Assembly: GCF_001476895.1 (NCBI RefSeq)
Contig: NZ_LDTB01000014.1
Coordinates: 33,694-97,693, forward strand
Direction of reading: 5' to 3'
DNA: 64,000 nucleotides
From: Sphingomonas endophytica
GTDB lineage: Bacteria > Pseudomonadota > Alphaproteobacteria > Sphingomonadales > Sphingomonadaceae
The translations under genes and the position numbers were made by a program. Positions 52,493 to 60,528 of this stretch are shown here, in pieces. Numbering within the stretch: position 1 is the stretch's first letter; each line of letters starts with the position of its first letter. The notes under the pieces are model-generated. The model had not been told where the DNA came from. It searched no databases and saw only the letters and a list, made by a program, of their open reading frames with translations.

Positions 52493-52570
52493 CCGTCATT
52501 GCGAGCGCAGCGAAGCAATCCAGTGTTCCGCACGCCGCCCTGGATTGCTTCGCTGCGCTCGCAATGACGG
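52493..52570. repeat. Inverted repeat pair C (perfect 31-bp arms)
   Basis: Arms 52493-52523 and 52540-52570 are perfect inverted copies of the CCGTCATTGCGAGCGCAGCG... type, 16 bases apart, giving one large hairpin directly after uvrC. It may also act as its terminator. This repeat type is common between sphingomonad genes. Confidence 0.85.
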
Positions 52571-52596
52571 GGGAAGGTCGATGGGATGGGTCGTTC

Positions 52597-52694
<98 letters not shown>

Positions 52695-52706
52695 ATTGAG
52701 GTCGTC

Positions 52707-53438
52707 GTGCACCTGACCGCTGACGCCATCCTGCTCTCCGTCCGCGCGCATGGCGAGCATGGGGCGGTGGCGCGGGCGTTGACGCGGCTGGACGGGGTGC
52801 AGCCGGGCTATGTCCGCGGCGGGCACGCGCGCGGGTTGCGGCCGGTGCTGCAACCGGGGAACATCGTGCGCGGCGAGTGGCGCGCGCGCACCGAGGAGCA
52901 ACTCGCCGCGCTGACCGTCGAACTGGTCCATAGCCGCGCCGCGCTCCATGCCGCGCCGCTGCCCGCCGCCGCGCTGGAATGGCTGACCGCGCTGACCGCG
53001 ACCGCCTTGCCGGAAGCGCAGCCCTATCCGCACCTCCACGATGCGCTGGCGGGCGTGCTGGACGCGATCGAGGCGGCGCCGAGCGCGCGCGGCTGGGCGG
53101 CGGCGATGGCGCGGTACGAATTGCTGCTGCTGGCCGAATTGGGCTTCGGGCTCGACCTGTCGGCGTGCGTCGCGACCGGCGCGACCGACGACCTCGCCTT
53201 CGTCAGCCCCAAGAGCGGCGGGGCGGTCAGCCGCGCGGCCGCCGCCGGTTACGAGGCGCGGCTGTTCGCGCTGCCGCCGTTCCTGCGCGATGGCGGAGGG
53301 GCGGAATGGGACGAGGTGCTGGCGGGGCTGGCGATCACCGGGCATTTCCTCGCGCGCGACGTGCTGGTCGACCGGCGGCGCGATCCGCTGGCGGCGCGGG
53401 CGCGATTGCTCGAACGATTGCAGAGGGCGGTTGCGTGA
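52707..53438 (+). CDS. recO: DNA repair protein RecO
   Basis: The 243-residue protein has the RecO OB-fold N-terminus ([20 protein letters not shown], '[19 protein letters not shown]') and the helical C-terminus with '[20 protein letters not shown]', '[12 protein letters not shown]' and a family-typical end. It helps load RecA on SSB-coated DNA in the RecFOR pathway. The start is a GTG at 52707, immediately after repeat D. The zinc cysteines seen in some RecO proteins are not present as a full set. Confidence 0.93.
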   Translation: MHLTADAILLSVRAHGEHGAVARALTRLDGVQPGYVRGGHARGLRPVLQPGNIVRGEWRARTEEQLAALTVELVHSRAALHAAPLPAAALEWLTALTATALPEAQPYPHLHDALAGVLDAIEAAPSARGWAAAMARYELLLLAELGFGLDLSACVATGATDDLAFVSPKSGGAVSRAAAAGYEARLFALPPFLRDGGGAEWDEVLAGLAITGHFLARDVLVDRRRDPLAARARLLERLQRAVA

Positions 53439-53467
53439 GCGCGCTGCCCGCGCCATGCGGTGCGGCC

Positions 53468-54520
53468 ATGACATACGGCAAGCTCATCGCGATTCTGCCC
53501 GGCGACGGGATCGGCCCCGAAGTGACCAGCGAGGCGCGGCGCGTGCTCGACGCGCTCGACCTCGGTCTCACCTTCGAGGAAGCGCCGGTCGGCGGCGCGG
53601 GCTATCGCGCCAGCGGCCGTCCGCTGCCCGAGGCGACACTCGATCTGGCGAAGCGCGCCGATGCGGTGCTGTTCGGCGCGGTCGGCGACCCGGAGTTCGA
53701 CTCGCTGGAGCGCGCGCTGCGCCCCGAGCAGGCGATCCTGGGGCTGCGCAAGAATTTGACGACCTTCGCCAACCTCCGTCCGGCCAAGATGTTCGCCGGG
53801 CTGGAGGATGCCTCGACGCTGAAGCCCGAGGTGGCGAATGCGATCGATCTGGTGATCGTGCGCGAACTGAACGGCGACGTCTATTTCGGCGCGAAGGGGC
53901 GCGGCACCACCGAGGGCGGCTTGCGCGAGGGCCACGACCTGATGCGCTATGACGAATCGGAAGTGCGCCGCATCGCGCACGTCGGGTTCCAGACCGCGGC
54001 GAAGCGGCGCGGCAAGCTGTGTTCGGTCGACAAGGCGAACGTGCTGGAGACGTCGCAATTGTGGCGCGACGTGGTGATCGAGGTCGCCGCGGACTATCCG
54101 CAGATCGAGCTGACCCATATGTATGTCGACAATGCCGCGATGCAGCTGGTCCGCAATCCGGGCGCGTTCGACACGATCGTGACCGGCAATCTGTTCGGCG
54201 ACATCCTGTCGGATCAGGCGAGCATGTGCGTCGGGTCGATCGGGATGCTGCCGTCGGCGTCGCTCGATGCGCAGGGCAAGGGGCTGTACGAGCCGATCCA
54301 CGGTTCCGCGCCGGACATCGCCGGGCAGGGCAAGGCCAATCCGTGCGCCGCGATCCTGTCGGCGGCGATGATGCTGCGGCATTCGCTGGGTGACGGCGTG
54401 GCGGCGGACCGGATCGAGGCGGCGGTGTCGAAGGCGCTGGCGACCGGCGTGCGGACGCCCGATCTGGGCGGCACCGCGACGACGCGCGCGATGGGCGATG
54501 CGGTGCTGGCGGGGCTGTAG
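53468..54520 (+). CDS. leuB: 3-isopropylmalate dehydrogenase
   Basis: The 350-residue protein matches LeuB along its length: the start '[20 protein letters not shown]', '[11 protein letters not shown]', [19 protein letters not shown], '[18 protein letters not shown]', '[20 protein letters not shown]', '[20 protein letters not shown]', '[14 protein letters not shown]' and '[20 protein letters not shown]'. It oxidises 3-isopropylmalate in leucine synthesis using NAD. It lies 29 bases after recO with no linked leu genes, so control with the rest of the pathway is not visible. The ATG at 53468 is supported by the family start. Confidence 0.96.
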   Translation: MTYGKLIAILPGDGIGPEVTSEARRVLDALDLGLTFEEAPVGGAGYRASGRPLPEATLDLAKRADAVLFGAVGDPEFDSLERALRPEQAILGLRKNLTTFANLRPAKMFAGLEDASTLKPEVANAIDLVIVRELNGDVYFGAKGRGTTEGGLREGHDLMRYDESEVRRIAHVGFQTAAKRRGKLCSVDKANVLETSQLWRDVVIEVAADYPQIELTHMYVDNAAMQLVRNPGAFDTIVTGNLFGDILSDQASMCVGSIGMLPSASLDAQGKGLYEPIHGSAPDIAGQGKANPCAAILSAAMMLRHSLGDGVAADRIEAAVSKALATGVRTPDLGGTATTRAMGDAVLAGL

Positions 54521-54733
54521 CTTCGTCGGAGGGGATCCTGCCCTCGCTTCATTCCACCGGCACGCGCACGCAGGCCGGGGGGGGGCACCGTTCCGCGACG
54601 CCGCGGGGCGCGGCGCACTGACCTGTCGCGACCGGCGGTTGACGACCGCGCGGGCGTTGCGGGACGGCTGGGTGGCCTTCTGCCTGGTGTGCGCTGTCGT
54701 CGCGGTTCACCTGGGGGCGGTATCGCTGACAGG

Positions 54734-55966
54734 TCACACCCAGCTGTCGAACCACGTCCAGCGGTGGAAGGCGGCGGGGTTGGCCAGTGGCTCGGCGGAC
54801 AGGACCGGCAGGAAATACAGCCACAGCGCGAACACCAGCAGCAGGTAGAGCTCGATCCAGCGCCCCAGCGCCACGCGCCAGTGATCCAGCGCCACCGCCA
54901 GCACGACGCAGAGCAGCACGCTGGACGGATAGTAATAATAATAGAAGCCGAGCGATTTGGGGATGATCGCGAAGATCGCGACTGAAAAGGTCCATAGCGC
55001 CGCCGGGGCGAGCAGCCGCGCCGCGCCGGTCTTCACCCAGCCATGGTAACAGGCCGCGACCGCGATCAGCCCGCCCCACATCACCGCCGGATTGCCGAGC
55101 AGCAGGATGCCGCGTTGCGCGCCGTCGACCGGCTCGTACAGATACCAGATCGGGCGGATCAGCAGCGGCCATGTCCACCACGTCGACTGGTAGGTGTGCG
55201 GCGGCAGCTTCTGCGTCTGGCGCAGGTACATGTCCCATTGGAAATGCGGGAGCCCGCGCAGCGTCAGCGCGTCGCCGGCGTAGAAGAAGGCGGGCGCGAA
55301 GGTCAGAAAATAGGCCGCGACCGAAAGGCCGCCGAGCAGCGCCAGCGCCGGGACCGTGCCCAGCCCCGGCCAGCGCGACGGGCGCTTGCGCCGCATCAGC
55401 AGGAAGGTGACGCCCGCCGCCGCCACATAGGGCGCCGCCGCCCATTTGCAGGCAGTGGCGAGCCCCATCAGCACGCTGCCCGCGCTCCACCGCGCGACGC
55501 TGCCGTCCCGCATCGCGCCGGCCAGCAGGACCACGCCCCACATCAGGAACGCGACCAGAAACGTGTCCAGCATCGCGATCCGCGCCTGGATGTAGATCGT
55601 GAAGCCGAGCAGCGCGAACGCGGTGGCGAGCAATGCGGCGCGCACCCGCCCGGTCAGCAGGTGGGTGAGCGCGAACACCGCCGCGACGGTCGCGGCCCCC
55701 GCCAGCGTCGAGGCGAAGCGCCACCCGAACGGCGTGTCGCCGAACAGCCACATCGCCGCCGCGATCAATTCCTTGGCCAGCAACGGATGTTCGATGTTCG
55801 CCGGCCCGGACAGCGCGAGCAACGCGCGCGCGGCGGGCAAGTAATGCACCTCGTCGAACACCGGCTTGGTCGGCACGGTCAGGCGGAACAGGAAGATCGC
55901 CTCGCTGGCGAGCGCGACCAGCCATAGCAGCAGGCGCGGGCGTCGTTCGATCGTCTTCACCGGCAT
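54734..55966 (-). CDS. PMT-family membrane glycosyltransferase
   Basis: The 410-residue membrane protein has the GT39/PMT features: an N-terminal helix, then the acidic motif in 'TKPVFDEVHYLPAARALL', 'NIEHPLLAKELIAAAMWLFG' and 'YIQARIAMLDTFLVAFLMWG'. A later loop has 'LPPHTYQSTWWTWPLLIRPI', and a multi-helix C-terminus includes the tyrosine run in 'GFYYYYYPSS'. Such enzymes move a mannose-type sugar from a polyprenyl phosphate to proteins or other acceptors in the periplasm. The acceptor is unknown here. The ATG at 55966 has GGAGGA upstream. It is convergent with leuB across a 213-base gap that shows no gene. Confidence 0.88.
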   Translation of the reverse strand: MPVKTIERRPRLLLWLVALASEAIFLFRLTVPTKPVFDEVHYLPAARALLALSGPANIEHPLLAKELIAAAMWLFGDTPFGWRFASTLAGAATVAAVFALTHLLTGRVRAALLATAFALLGFTIYIQARIAMLDTFLVAFLMWGVVLLAGAMRDGSVARWSAGSVLMGLATACKWAAAPYVAAAGVTFLLMRRKRPSRWPGLGTVPALALLGGLSVAAYFLTFAPAFFYAGDALTLRGLPHFQWDMYLRQTQKLPPHTYQSTWWTWPLLIRPIWYLYEPVDGAQRGILLLGNPAVMWGGLIAVAACYHGWVKTGAARLLAPAALWTFSVAIFAIIPKSLGFYYYYYPSSVLLCVVLAVALDHWRVALGRWIELYLLLVFALWLYFLPVLSAEPLANPAAFHRWTWFDSWV

Positions 55967-56076
55967 CTGTCCTCCGCCACCATGCCGACGCGGATTGCGA
56001 CAGCGGCGCGCGGACGACAAGCCCGCGATGACGGTTTGACTTGCGTCCCACGGCTGCGCGGGGGCAAAGCGGACCC

Positions 56077-57282
56077 ATGAAACGGCACAGCGGACAGGAT
56101 CGGTCGATCACGCAGCACTGGCGTCCCGCGACGCTCGCGGTACGCGGCGGCACGGCGCGCTCCGAGTATGGCGAAACGTCGGAGGCGCTCTTCCTGACCT
56201 CCGGCTATTGCTACGACCGGGCGGAGGATGCGGCGGCGCGCTTCGCGGGCGAGCAGTCGGGGATGACCTACTCCCGGCTCCAGAACCCGACGGTCGAGAT
56301 GCTGGAGCATCGCATCGCGCTGCTGGAGGGTGCGGAAGCGTGCCGGACGATGGCGACCGGCATGGCGGCGATGACCGCGGTGCTGCTGTGCCAGTTGCAG
56401 CAGGGCGACCATGTCGTCGCGGGCCGCGCGGCGTTCGGATCGTGCCGCTGGCTGGTCGACACGTTGCTGCCGAAGTTCGGGATCCAGACAACCACCGTCG
56501 ACGCGCGGGATCCACAGGCGTTCCGCGATGCGGTGCGCCCGAACACCAAGGTGTTCTTCTTCGAGACGCCCGCCAATCCGACGATGGATGTGGTGGACCT
56601 GCGCGCGGTGTGCGGCATCGCGCGCGAGCACGGGATCACCAGCGTCGTCGACAATGCCTTCGCCACCCCCGCGCTTCAGCGGCCGATGGACTATGGCGCG
56701 GACGTCACCGCCTATTCCGCGACCAAGATGATGGACGGGCAGGGGCGCGTGCTGGCCGGCGCGGTGTGCGGGACCGAGGATTTCATCACCAACACGCTGC
56801 TGCCGTTCACGCGCAACACCGGGCCGACGCTGAGCGCGTTCAACGCCTGGGTGGTGCTGAAGGGGCTGGAGACGCTCGACCTGCGCATCCGCCGCCAGTC
56901 GGACAATGCGCTGGCGGTCGGGCGCTTCCTGGAGGGCCGCGTGCCGCGCATCCTGCACCCCGGATTGCCGAGCCATCCGCAGCACGAACTGGCGATGAGC
57001 CAGATGGTCGCGGCCGGTGGCATCTTCGCCTTCGAGGTGGCGGATCGCGCGCAGGCGCATGCCCTGCTCAACGCGCTGGAGCTGATCGATATCTCGAACA
57101 ACATCGGCGATTCGCGGTCGTTGATGACGCACCCCGCCTCCACCACGCATTATGGCGTGTCGGCGGAGGCGCGCGCGGAGATGGGCGTGACCGAGGGGAT
57201 GCTGCGGCTGAACGTCGGGCTGGAAGACCCGCGGGACCTGATCGACGATCTCGATCGCGCGCTGGGGCAGGTCGGGCTGTGA
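56077..57282 (+). CDS. metZ: O-succinylhomoserine sulfhydrylase
   Basis: The 401-residue PLP enzyme of the Cys/Met family starts 'ATLAVRGGTARSEYGETSEA', has 'EDAAARFAGEQSGMTYSRLQ' and 'NPTVEMLEHRIALLEGAEAC', and the PLP lysine K217 in 'YSATKMMDGQGR'. The ring-stacking aspartate is D192 in 'VVDNAFATP'. The MetZ-type end has 'DIGDSRSLMTHPASTTHY'-like spacing (NIGDSRSLMTHPASTTH). It makes homocysteine from O-succinylhomoserine and sulfide. The ATG at 56077 gives the normal MetZ start. The 110-base upstream gap shows no recognisable SAM riboswitch. It overlaps apaG by four bases (GTGA). Confidence 0.92.
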   Translation: MKRHSGQDRSITQHWRPATLAVRGGTARSEYGETSEALFLTSGYCYDRAEDAAARFAGEQSGMTYSRLQNPTVEMLEHRIALLEGAEACRTMATGMAAMTAVLLCQLQQGDHVVAGRAAFGSCRWLVDTLLPKFGIQTTTVDARDPQAFRDAVRPNTKVFFFETPANPTMDVVDLRAVCGIAREHGITSVVDNAFATPALQRPMDYGADVTAYSATKMMDGQGRVLAGAVCGTEDFITNTLLPFTRNTGPTLSAFNAWVVLKGLETLDLRIRRQSDNALAVGRFLEGRVPRILHPGLPSHPQHELAMSQMVAAGGIFAFEVADRAQAHALLNALELIDISNNIGDSRSLMTHPASTTHYGVSAEARAEMGVTEGMLRLNVGLEDPRDLIDDLDRALGQVGL

Positions 57283-57695
57283 CGCTGCCGCCGGGCATGG
57301 GCGCGCTGTTCCCGGACGCGCAGACCACCGACGGGGTGACGGTGCGCGTTTCGGTCAGCTATCTGGCGGAACAGTCGGAGCCGGCACGCGGGCGCTGGTT
57401 CTGGGCCTATCATATCCGGCTGGAGAATGACGGGGACGGGCCGGTGCAGTTGCTGACCCGCCACTGGATCATCACCGACGCGCGCGGGGCGCGCCATACG
57501 GTGGAGGGCGAGGGCGTGGTCGGCGAGCAGCCGGTGATCCAGCCCGGCGCAAGCTACGATTACGTATCGGGCTGTCCGCTGGCGACGCCGTCCGGCGCGA
57601 TGCAGGGCAGTTATCGCATGGTGGCGGAGGACGGGCGGCTGTTCGACGTGGCGATCCCGCGTTTCGCGCTGCTCGCGCCCGCCGAGGCGGAGTGA
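57279..57695 (+). CDS. apaG: ApaG domain protein
   Basis: The 138-residue protein matches ApaG: 'WFWAYHIRLENDGDGPVQLL', 'RHWIITDARG', 'VEGEGVVGEQPVIQPGASYD' and 'TPSGAMQGSYRMV'. ApaG has a fibronectin-type beta fold, and its function is not clear despite links to diadenosine-tetraphosphate and metal metabolism. Pairing with metZ is common in alphaproteobacteria. The start could be the GTG at 57279 (GTGA overlap with metZ) or the ATG at 57297; the overlap favours the GTG. Confidence 0.92.
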   Translation: MTLPPGMGALFPDAQTTDGVTVRVSVSYLAEQSEPARGRWFWAYHIRLENDGDGPVQLLTRHWIITDARGARHTVEGEGVVGEQPVIQPGASYDYVSGCPLATPSGAMQGSYRMVAEDGRLFDVAIPRFALLAPAEAE

Positions 57696-57699
57696 CGCG

Positions 57700-58491
57700 G
57701 TGAAGCGGACGCATCTGCCACTGAATGGGCTGCGCGTACTGGATGCGGCGGCGCGGCACCTGTCGTTCACGCGCGCGGCCGACGAACTGGCGGTGACCCC
57801 GGCGGCGGTCGGGCAGCAGATCCGCGCGCTGGAGGATACGCTGGGCGTTGTGCTGTTCCGCCGCACGACCAAGGGGCTGGAGCTGACGCCGGAGGGCGAG
57901 GCGGGGCTGGCGCCGCTGCGGCAGGCGTTCCTGGAGTTCGAGGAAGCGGTGCGCGCGATGCAGGCCGGGCAATCGTCCAAGTCGCTGACGATCGCCGCGC
58001 CCCGCGACGTGACCGAGAAGTGGCTGCTGCCGCGCCTGGCCGGGATCGCGGCGGCGGACCCGGACCTGCGCTTCGCGCTGGTCGCGGCGGACGAGGGGAT
58101 GGATTTCACCGAGGCGAACCTCGACCTCGCGATCCGCTGGGGCGAAGGGCCGGGCGCGCACGAGGGTGAGGCGATCGAGAGCGAGGGGCTGGTGACGGTC
58201 GCGCGGCCGGGCGGCGAGGCGACCGCGACGATCGTGTGGCCGGGCGCGCCCGAGACGGAGGCGGCGGCGCAGGTGCGTGTCGGCGACGCCGGGCTGGCGA
58301 TCGATGCCGCCGCCGCCGGACTGGGGCGCGCGACGGTGCCGGAGATGCTGGCGGCGCGCGATATCGCCGCCGGGCGGGTCGTGGTGGTGGGCGCGGCGCA
58401 GCCGTCCCGCATCGGTTACTGGCTGGTCGCGCCGACGCCGCAGTGGCGGCAGCGCAAGGTGCAGGCGCTGGTCGAGGCGCTTTCCCGGTAA
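57700..58491 (+). CDS. GcvA-like LysR-family regulator
   Basis: The 263-residue protein starts with the GcvA-subfamily helix-turn-helix ('PLNGLRVLDAAARHLSFTRA', 'ADELAVTPAAVGQQIRALED', 'LFRRTTKGLELTPEGEAGL') and the effector domain has 'DFTEANLDLAIRWGEG'. It is somewhat shorter than usual (about 300 residues), with a compact second half. Its target is unknown. It follows apaG by four bases from a GTG start, so it may be cotranscribed with metZ-apaG. Confidence 0.88.
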   Translation: MKRTHLPLNGLRVLDAAARHLSFTRAADELAVTPAAVGQQIRALEDTLGVVLFRRTTKGLELTPEGEAGLAPLRQAFLEFEEAVRAMQAGQSSKSLTIAAPRDVTEKWLLPRLAGIAAADPDLRFALVAADEGMDFTEANLDLAIRWGEGPGAHEGEAIESEGLVTVARPGGEATATIVWPGAPETEAAAQVRVGDAGLAIDAAAAGLGRATVPEMLAARDIAAGRVVVVGAAQPSRIGYWLVAPTPQWRQRKVQALVEALSR

Positions 58492-58513
58492 GCGCCGGGC
58501 GGGCGCGCCGCGA

Positions 58514-60475
58514 TCAGGCGGCGTTGCGACGGCTGACGATCCGCACCACTTCCGGCAGTTGCGCGACGGGCAGCGGTTCGCCGAACAGGAAGCCCTGCGC
58601 ATGTTCGCAGCCGATGCGCAGCAGCGCCTCGAGCTGGCTGGCGGTTTCCACGCCCTCCGCGACGCATTGCAGCGACAGCGCGCGGCAGAGGCCGAGCACC
58701 GATTCGACCACCGCCCAGCCGCGCTGCGCCTGGACGTCGTCGATGAAGCTGCGGTCGATCTTCACCTTGTCGAGCGGTAGCTGGTGGAGGTTGCTGAGGC
58801 TGGAATAGCCGGTGCCGAAATCGTCGAGCGCCACCTTGATGCCCCAGCTGCGCAATCGTTGCAGCACGCGCGCGGCGGTCGCGGCATCGCGCATCAGCGC
58901 GGTTTCCGTCACCTCGATCCAGATCCGCGACGGCGCGATGCCGGAGGTCGCGATCTCGCACTCGATCGCCGCCAGCGTGGCGGGTGAATGGAGGTCGCAG
59001 GCGGAGATGTTGAACGATAGCGCGACATGATCGGGCAGCAGTCGCGCCGCCGCCAGCCCCTTTCGGAACACGGTAAGCGTGATGCCGTGGATCAGCGTCG
59101 AGCGTTCGGCGACCGCGATGAAGTCCGATGGCGCGATATCGCCCAGCAGCGGACTGTTCCACCGCGCGAGCAGCTCGACGGCCTCGACCATGCCGGTCCG
59201 GGCGTTGACGATCGGCTGACCGACCAGTTGCAGCTCGTCGTCGAACGCGCAGGCCTGCAACGCGGCCTCGATCGCGCGGTCGCGCCGGATCGCGCCCTCC
59301 AGATCGGGGGTGAAGATGCACATCCCGCCGCCCTGCACGCGCTTGGCATGATAAAGGGCATAGTCGGCGCGGTCGAACAGCGCCGGCGCGGTGTCGCCGG
59401 CCTCGGGATAGAGCGCGATTCCCAGCGACCCGCCGACCGCGATGTTCAGCTCGCCGACGTCGAACGGCCGGTCCAGCGAGCGGCACACGCGCGCGCCGAC
59501 CGCGGCGGCGGCGCGGGCGTCGCCGGGGATGAGGATGCCGAATTCGTCGCCGCCGAGGCGGTAAAAGGTCGCCTCGCCGCCCACGACCTCCATCGCGCGG
59601 CGGGCGAGTTGCATCAGCAGGATGTCCCCGGCGTGATGCCCGAACGTGTCGTTGACGGGCTTGAACCGGTCCAGGTCGAGCAGCCCGACCGCGAACGGCG
59701 CGGACGGGCCGGCGGCGGCCAGTTCCTCCAGATCCTTCTGGAAGCGCCGCCGGTTGGGAAGCCCGGTCAGGCTGTCGGTGCGCGCGAGCCGGTCGTTCTC
59801 CTCGTTCAGGCGGACGAGTTCGTCATGCTGGCGCGTGAGGCGGGTCTGGGCGGTGACCTGTCGGCGGAAGTGCTCGAAGCTGTTCAGGAGCACGCGCAGC
59901 AGCACGATATGCACCAGCCCGACGTTGGCGGCGATGACCGTGTACATGAGATCGTGTTCGACCAGGCACATCGCGATGAACGACGGAATGACGATGATCC
60001 CGACCAGCACGGCCACCTGCGGCAGCGTCCCCAAACAGAAGATGCAGCCGAGCACGGTGGTGGTCAGATAGACCATCTCGTGCGCCTTCTGCTGGCCGAC
60101 GCCGTAGCTCATCAACGACAACGCCCAGGCCGCATAGGCGCAGGCGACGATCCCCCCCAGTACGACGGTCGCGCGCAATTGCTTCTTCGCCATGACCGGA
60201 TCGGGACGCGCGTGCGTTCTCGATCGCCGCCACCAGTGGACGATCCGGACCGAACTGATCGAGAACAGCAGAGCCGGGATATAGGTGCTGACCAGCGCTG
60301 GCGCGCTGGCATGGTGGGTCAACGCGACCGCCATCGAACTGACGACGAGCAGCCCGTAGAGGAACGGCACCTGTCCGTAGAGGTTGCGAACCTGCGCGAC
60401 CGCGAGGCGCGGATCGGTGCCGACATCGGCATACCACCGATAGAGTCGCCAGCGCCGCAATGCTGCAATGTTCAT
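58514..60475 (-). CDS. Membrane GGDEF-EAL cyclic-di-GMP protein
   Basis: The 653-residue protein has six or so N-terminal membrane helices (about 38-200). A GGDEF domain carries the intact motif G308-GDEF ('RTDSLTGLPNRRRF', 'YRLGGDEFGIL') but no RxxD inhibitory site just before it. The EAL domain has E432-LLAR436, 'FNISACDLHSP', 'WIEVTETALMR', DDFGTGYSS, 'KIDRSFI' and 'AEGVET'. Both catalytic motifs look intact, so it could make or break c-di-GMP; which activity dominates cannot be read. It sits between the GcvA-like regulator (convergent) and the MscS-type gene on the same strand. Confidence 0.93.
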   Translation of the reverse strand: MNIAALRRWRLYRWYADVGTDPRLAVAQVRNLYGQVPFLYGLLVVSSMAVALTHHASAPALVSTYIPALLFSISSVRIVHWWRRSRTHARPDPVMAKKQLRATVVLGGIVACAYAAWALSLMSYGVGQQKAHEMVYLTTTVLGCIFCLGTLPQVAVLVGIIVIPSFIAMCLVEHDLMYTVIAANVGLVHIVLLRVLLNSFEHFRRQVTAQTRLTRQHDELVRLNEENDRLARTDSLTGLPNRRRFQKDLEELAAAGPSAPFAVGLLDLDRFKPVNDTFGHHAGDILLMQLARRAMEVVGGEATFYRLGGDEFGILIPGDARAAAAVGARVCRSLDRPFDVGELNIAVGGSLGIALYPEAGDTAPALFDRADYALYHAKRVQGGGMCIFTPDLEGAIRRDRAIEAALQACAFDDELQLVGQPIVNARTGMVEAVELLARWNSPLLGDIAPSDFIAVAERSTLIHGITLTVFRKGLAAARLLPDHVALSFNISACDLHSPATLAAIECEIATSGIAPSRIWIEVTETALMRDAATAARVLQRLRSWGIKVALDDFGTGYSSLSNLHQLPLDKVKIDRSFIDDVQAQRGWAVVESVLGLCRALSLQCVAEGVETASQLEALLRIGCEHAQGFLFGEPLPVAQLPEVVRIVSRRNAA

Positions 60476-60528
60476 CCGGCCGCCTATCCCCCTGAGAGGA
60501 GGGATAACCAGAAAGCGTTAACGGGGCA

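Noticed and set aside
54577..54585. Run of nine G bases after leuB
   Set aside because: It lies in a noncoding gap and may be chance or a sequencing-sensitive run; no gene depends on it.
54619..54736. Inverted 9-mers TGACCTGTC / GACAGGTCA
   Set aside because: They are 100 bases apart and one lies at the end of the PMT coding region; probably chance.
55967..56076. Possible SAM riboswitch before metZ
   Set aside because: The gap is only 110 bases and I could not recognise a SAM-II or SAM-I fold in it.
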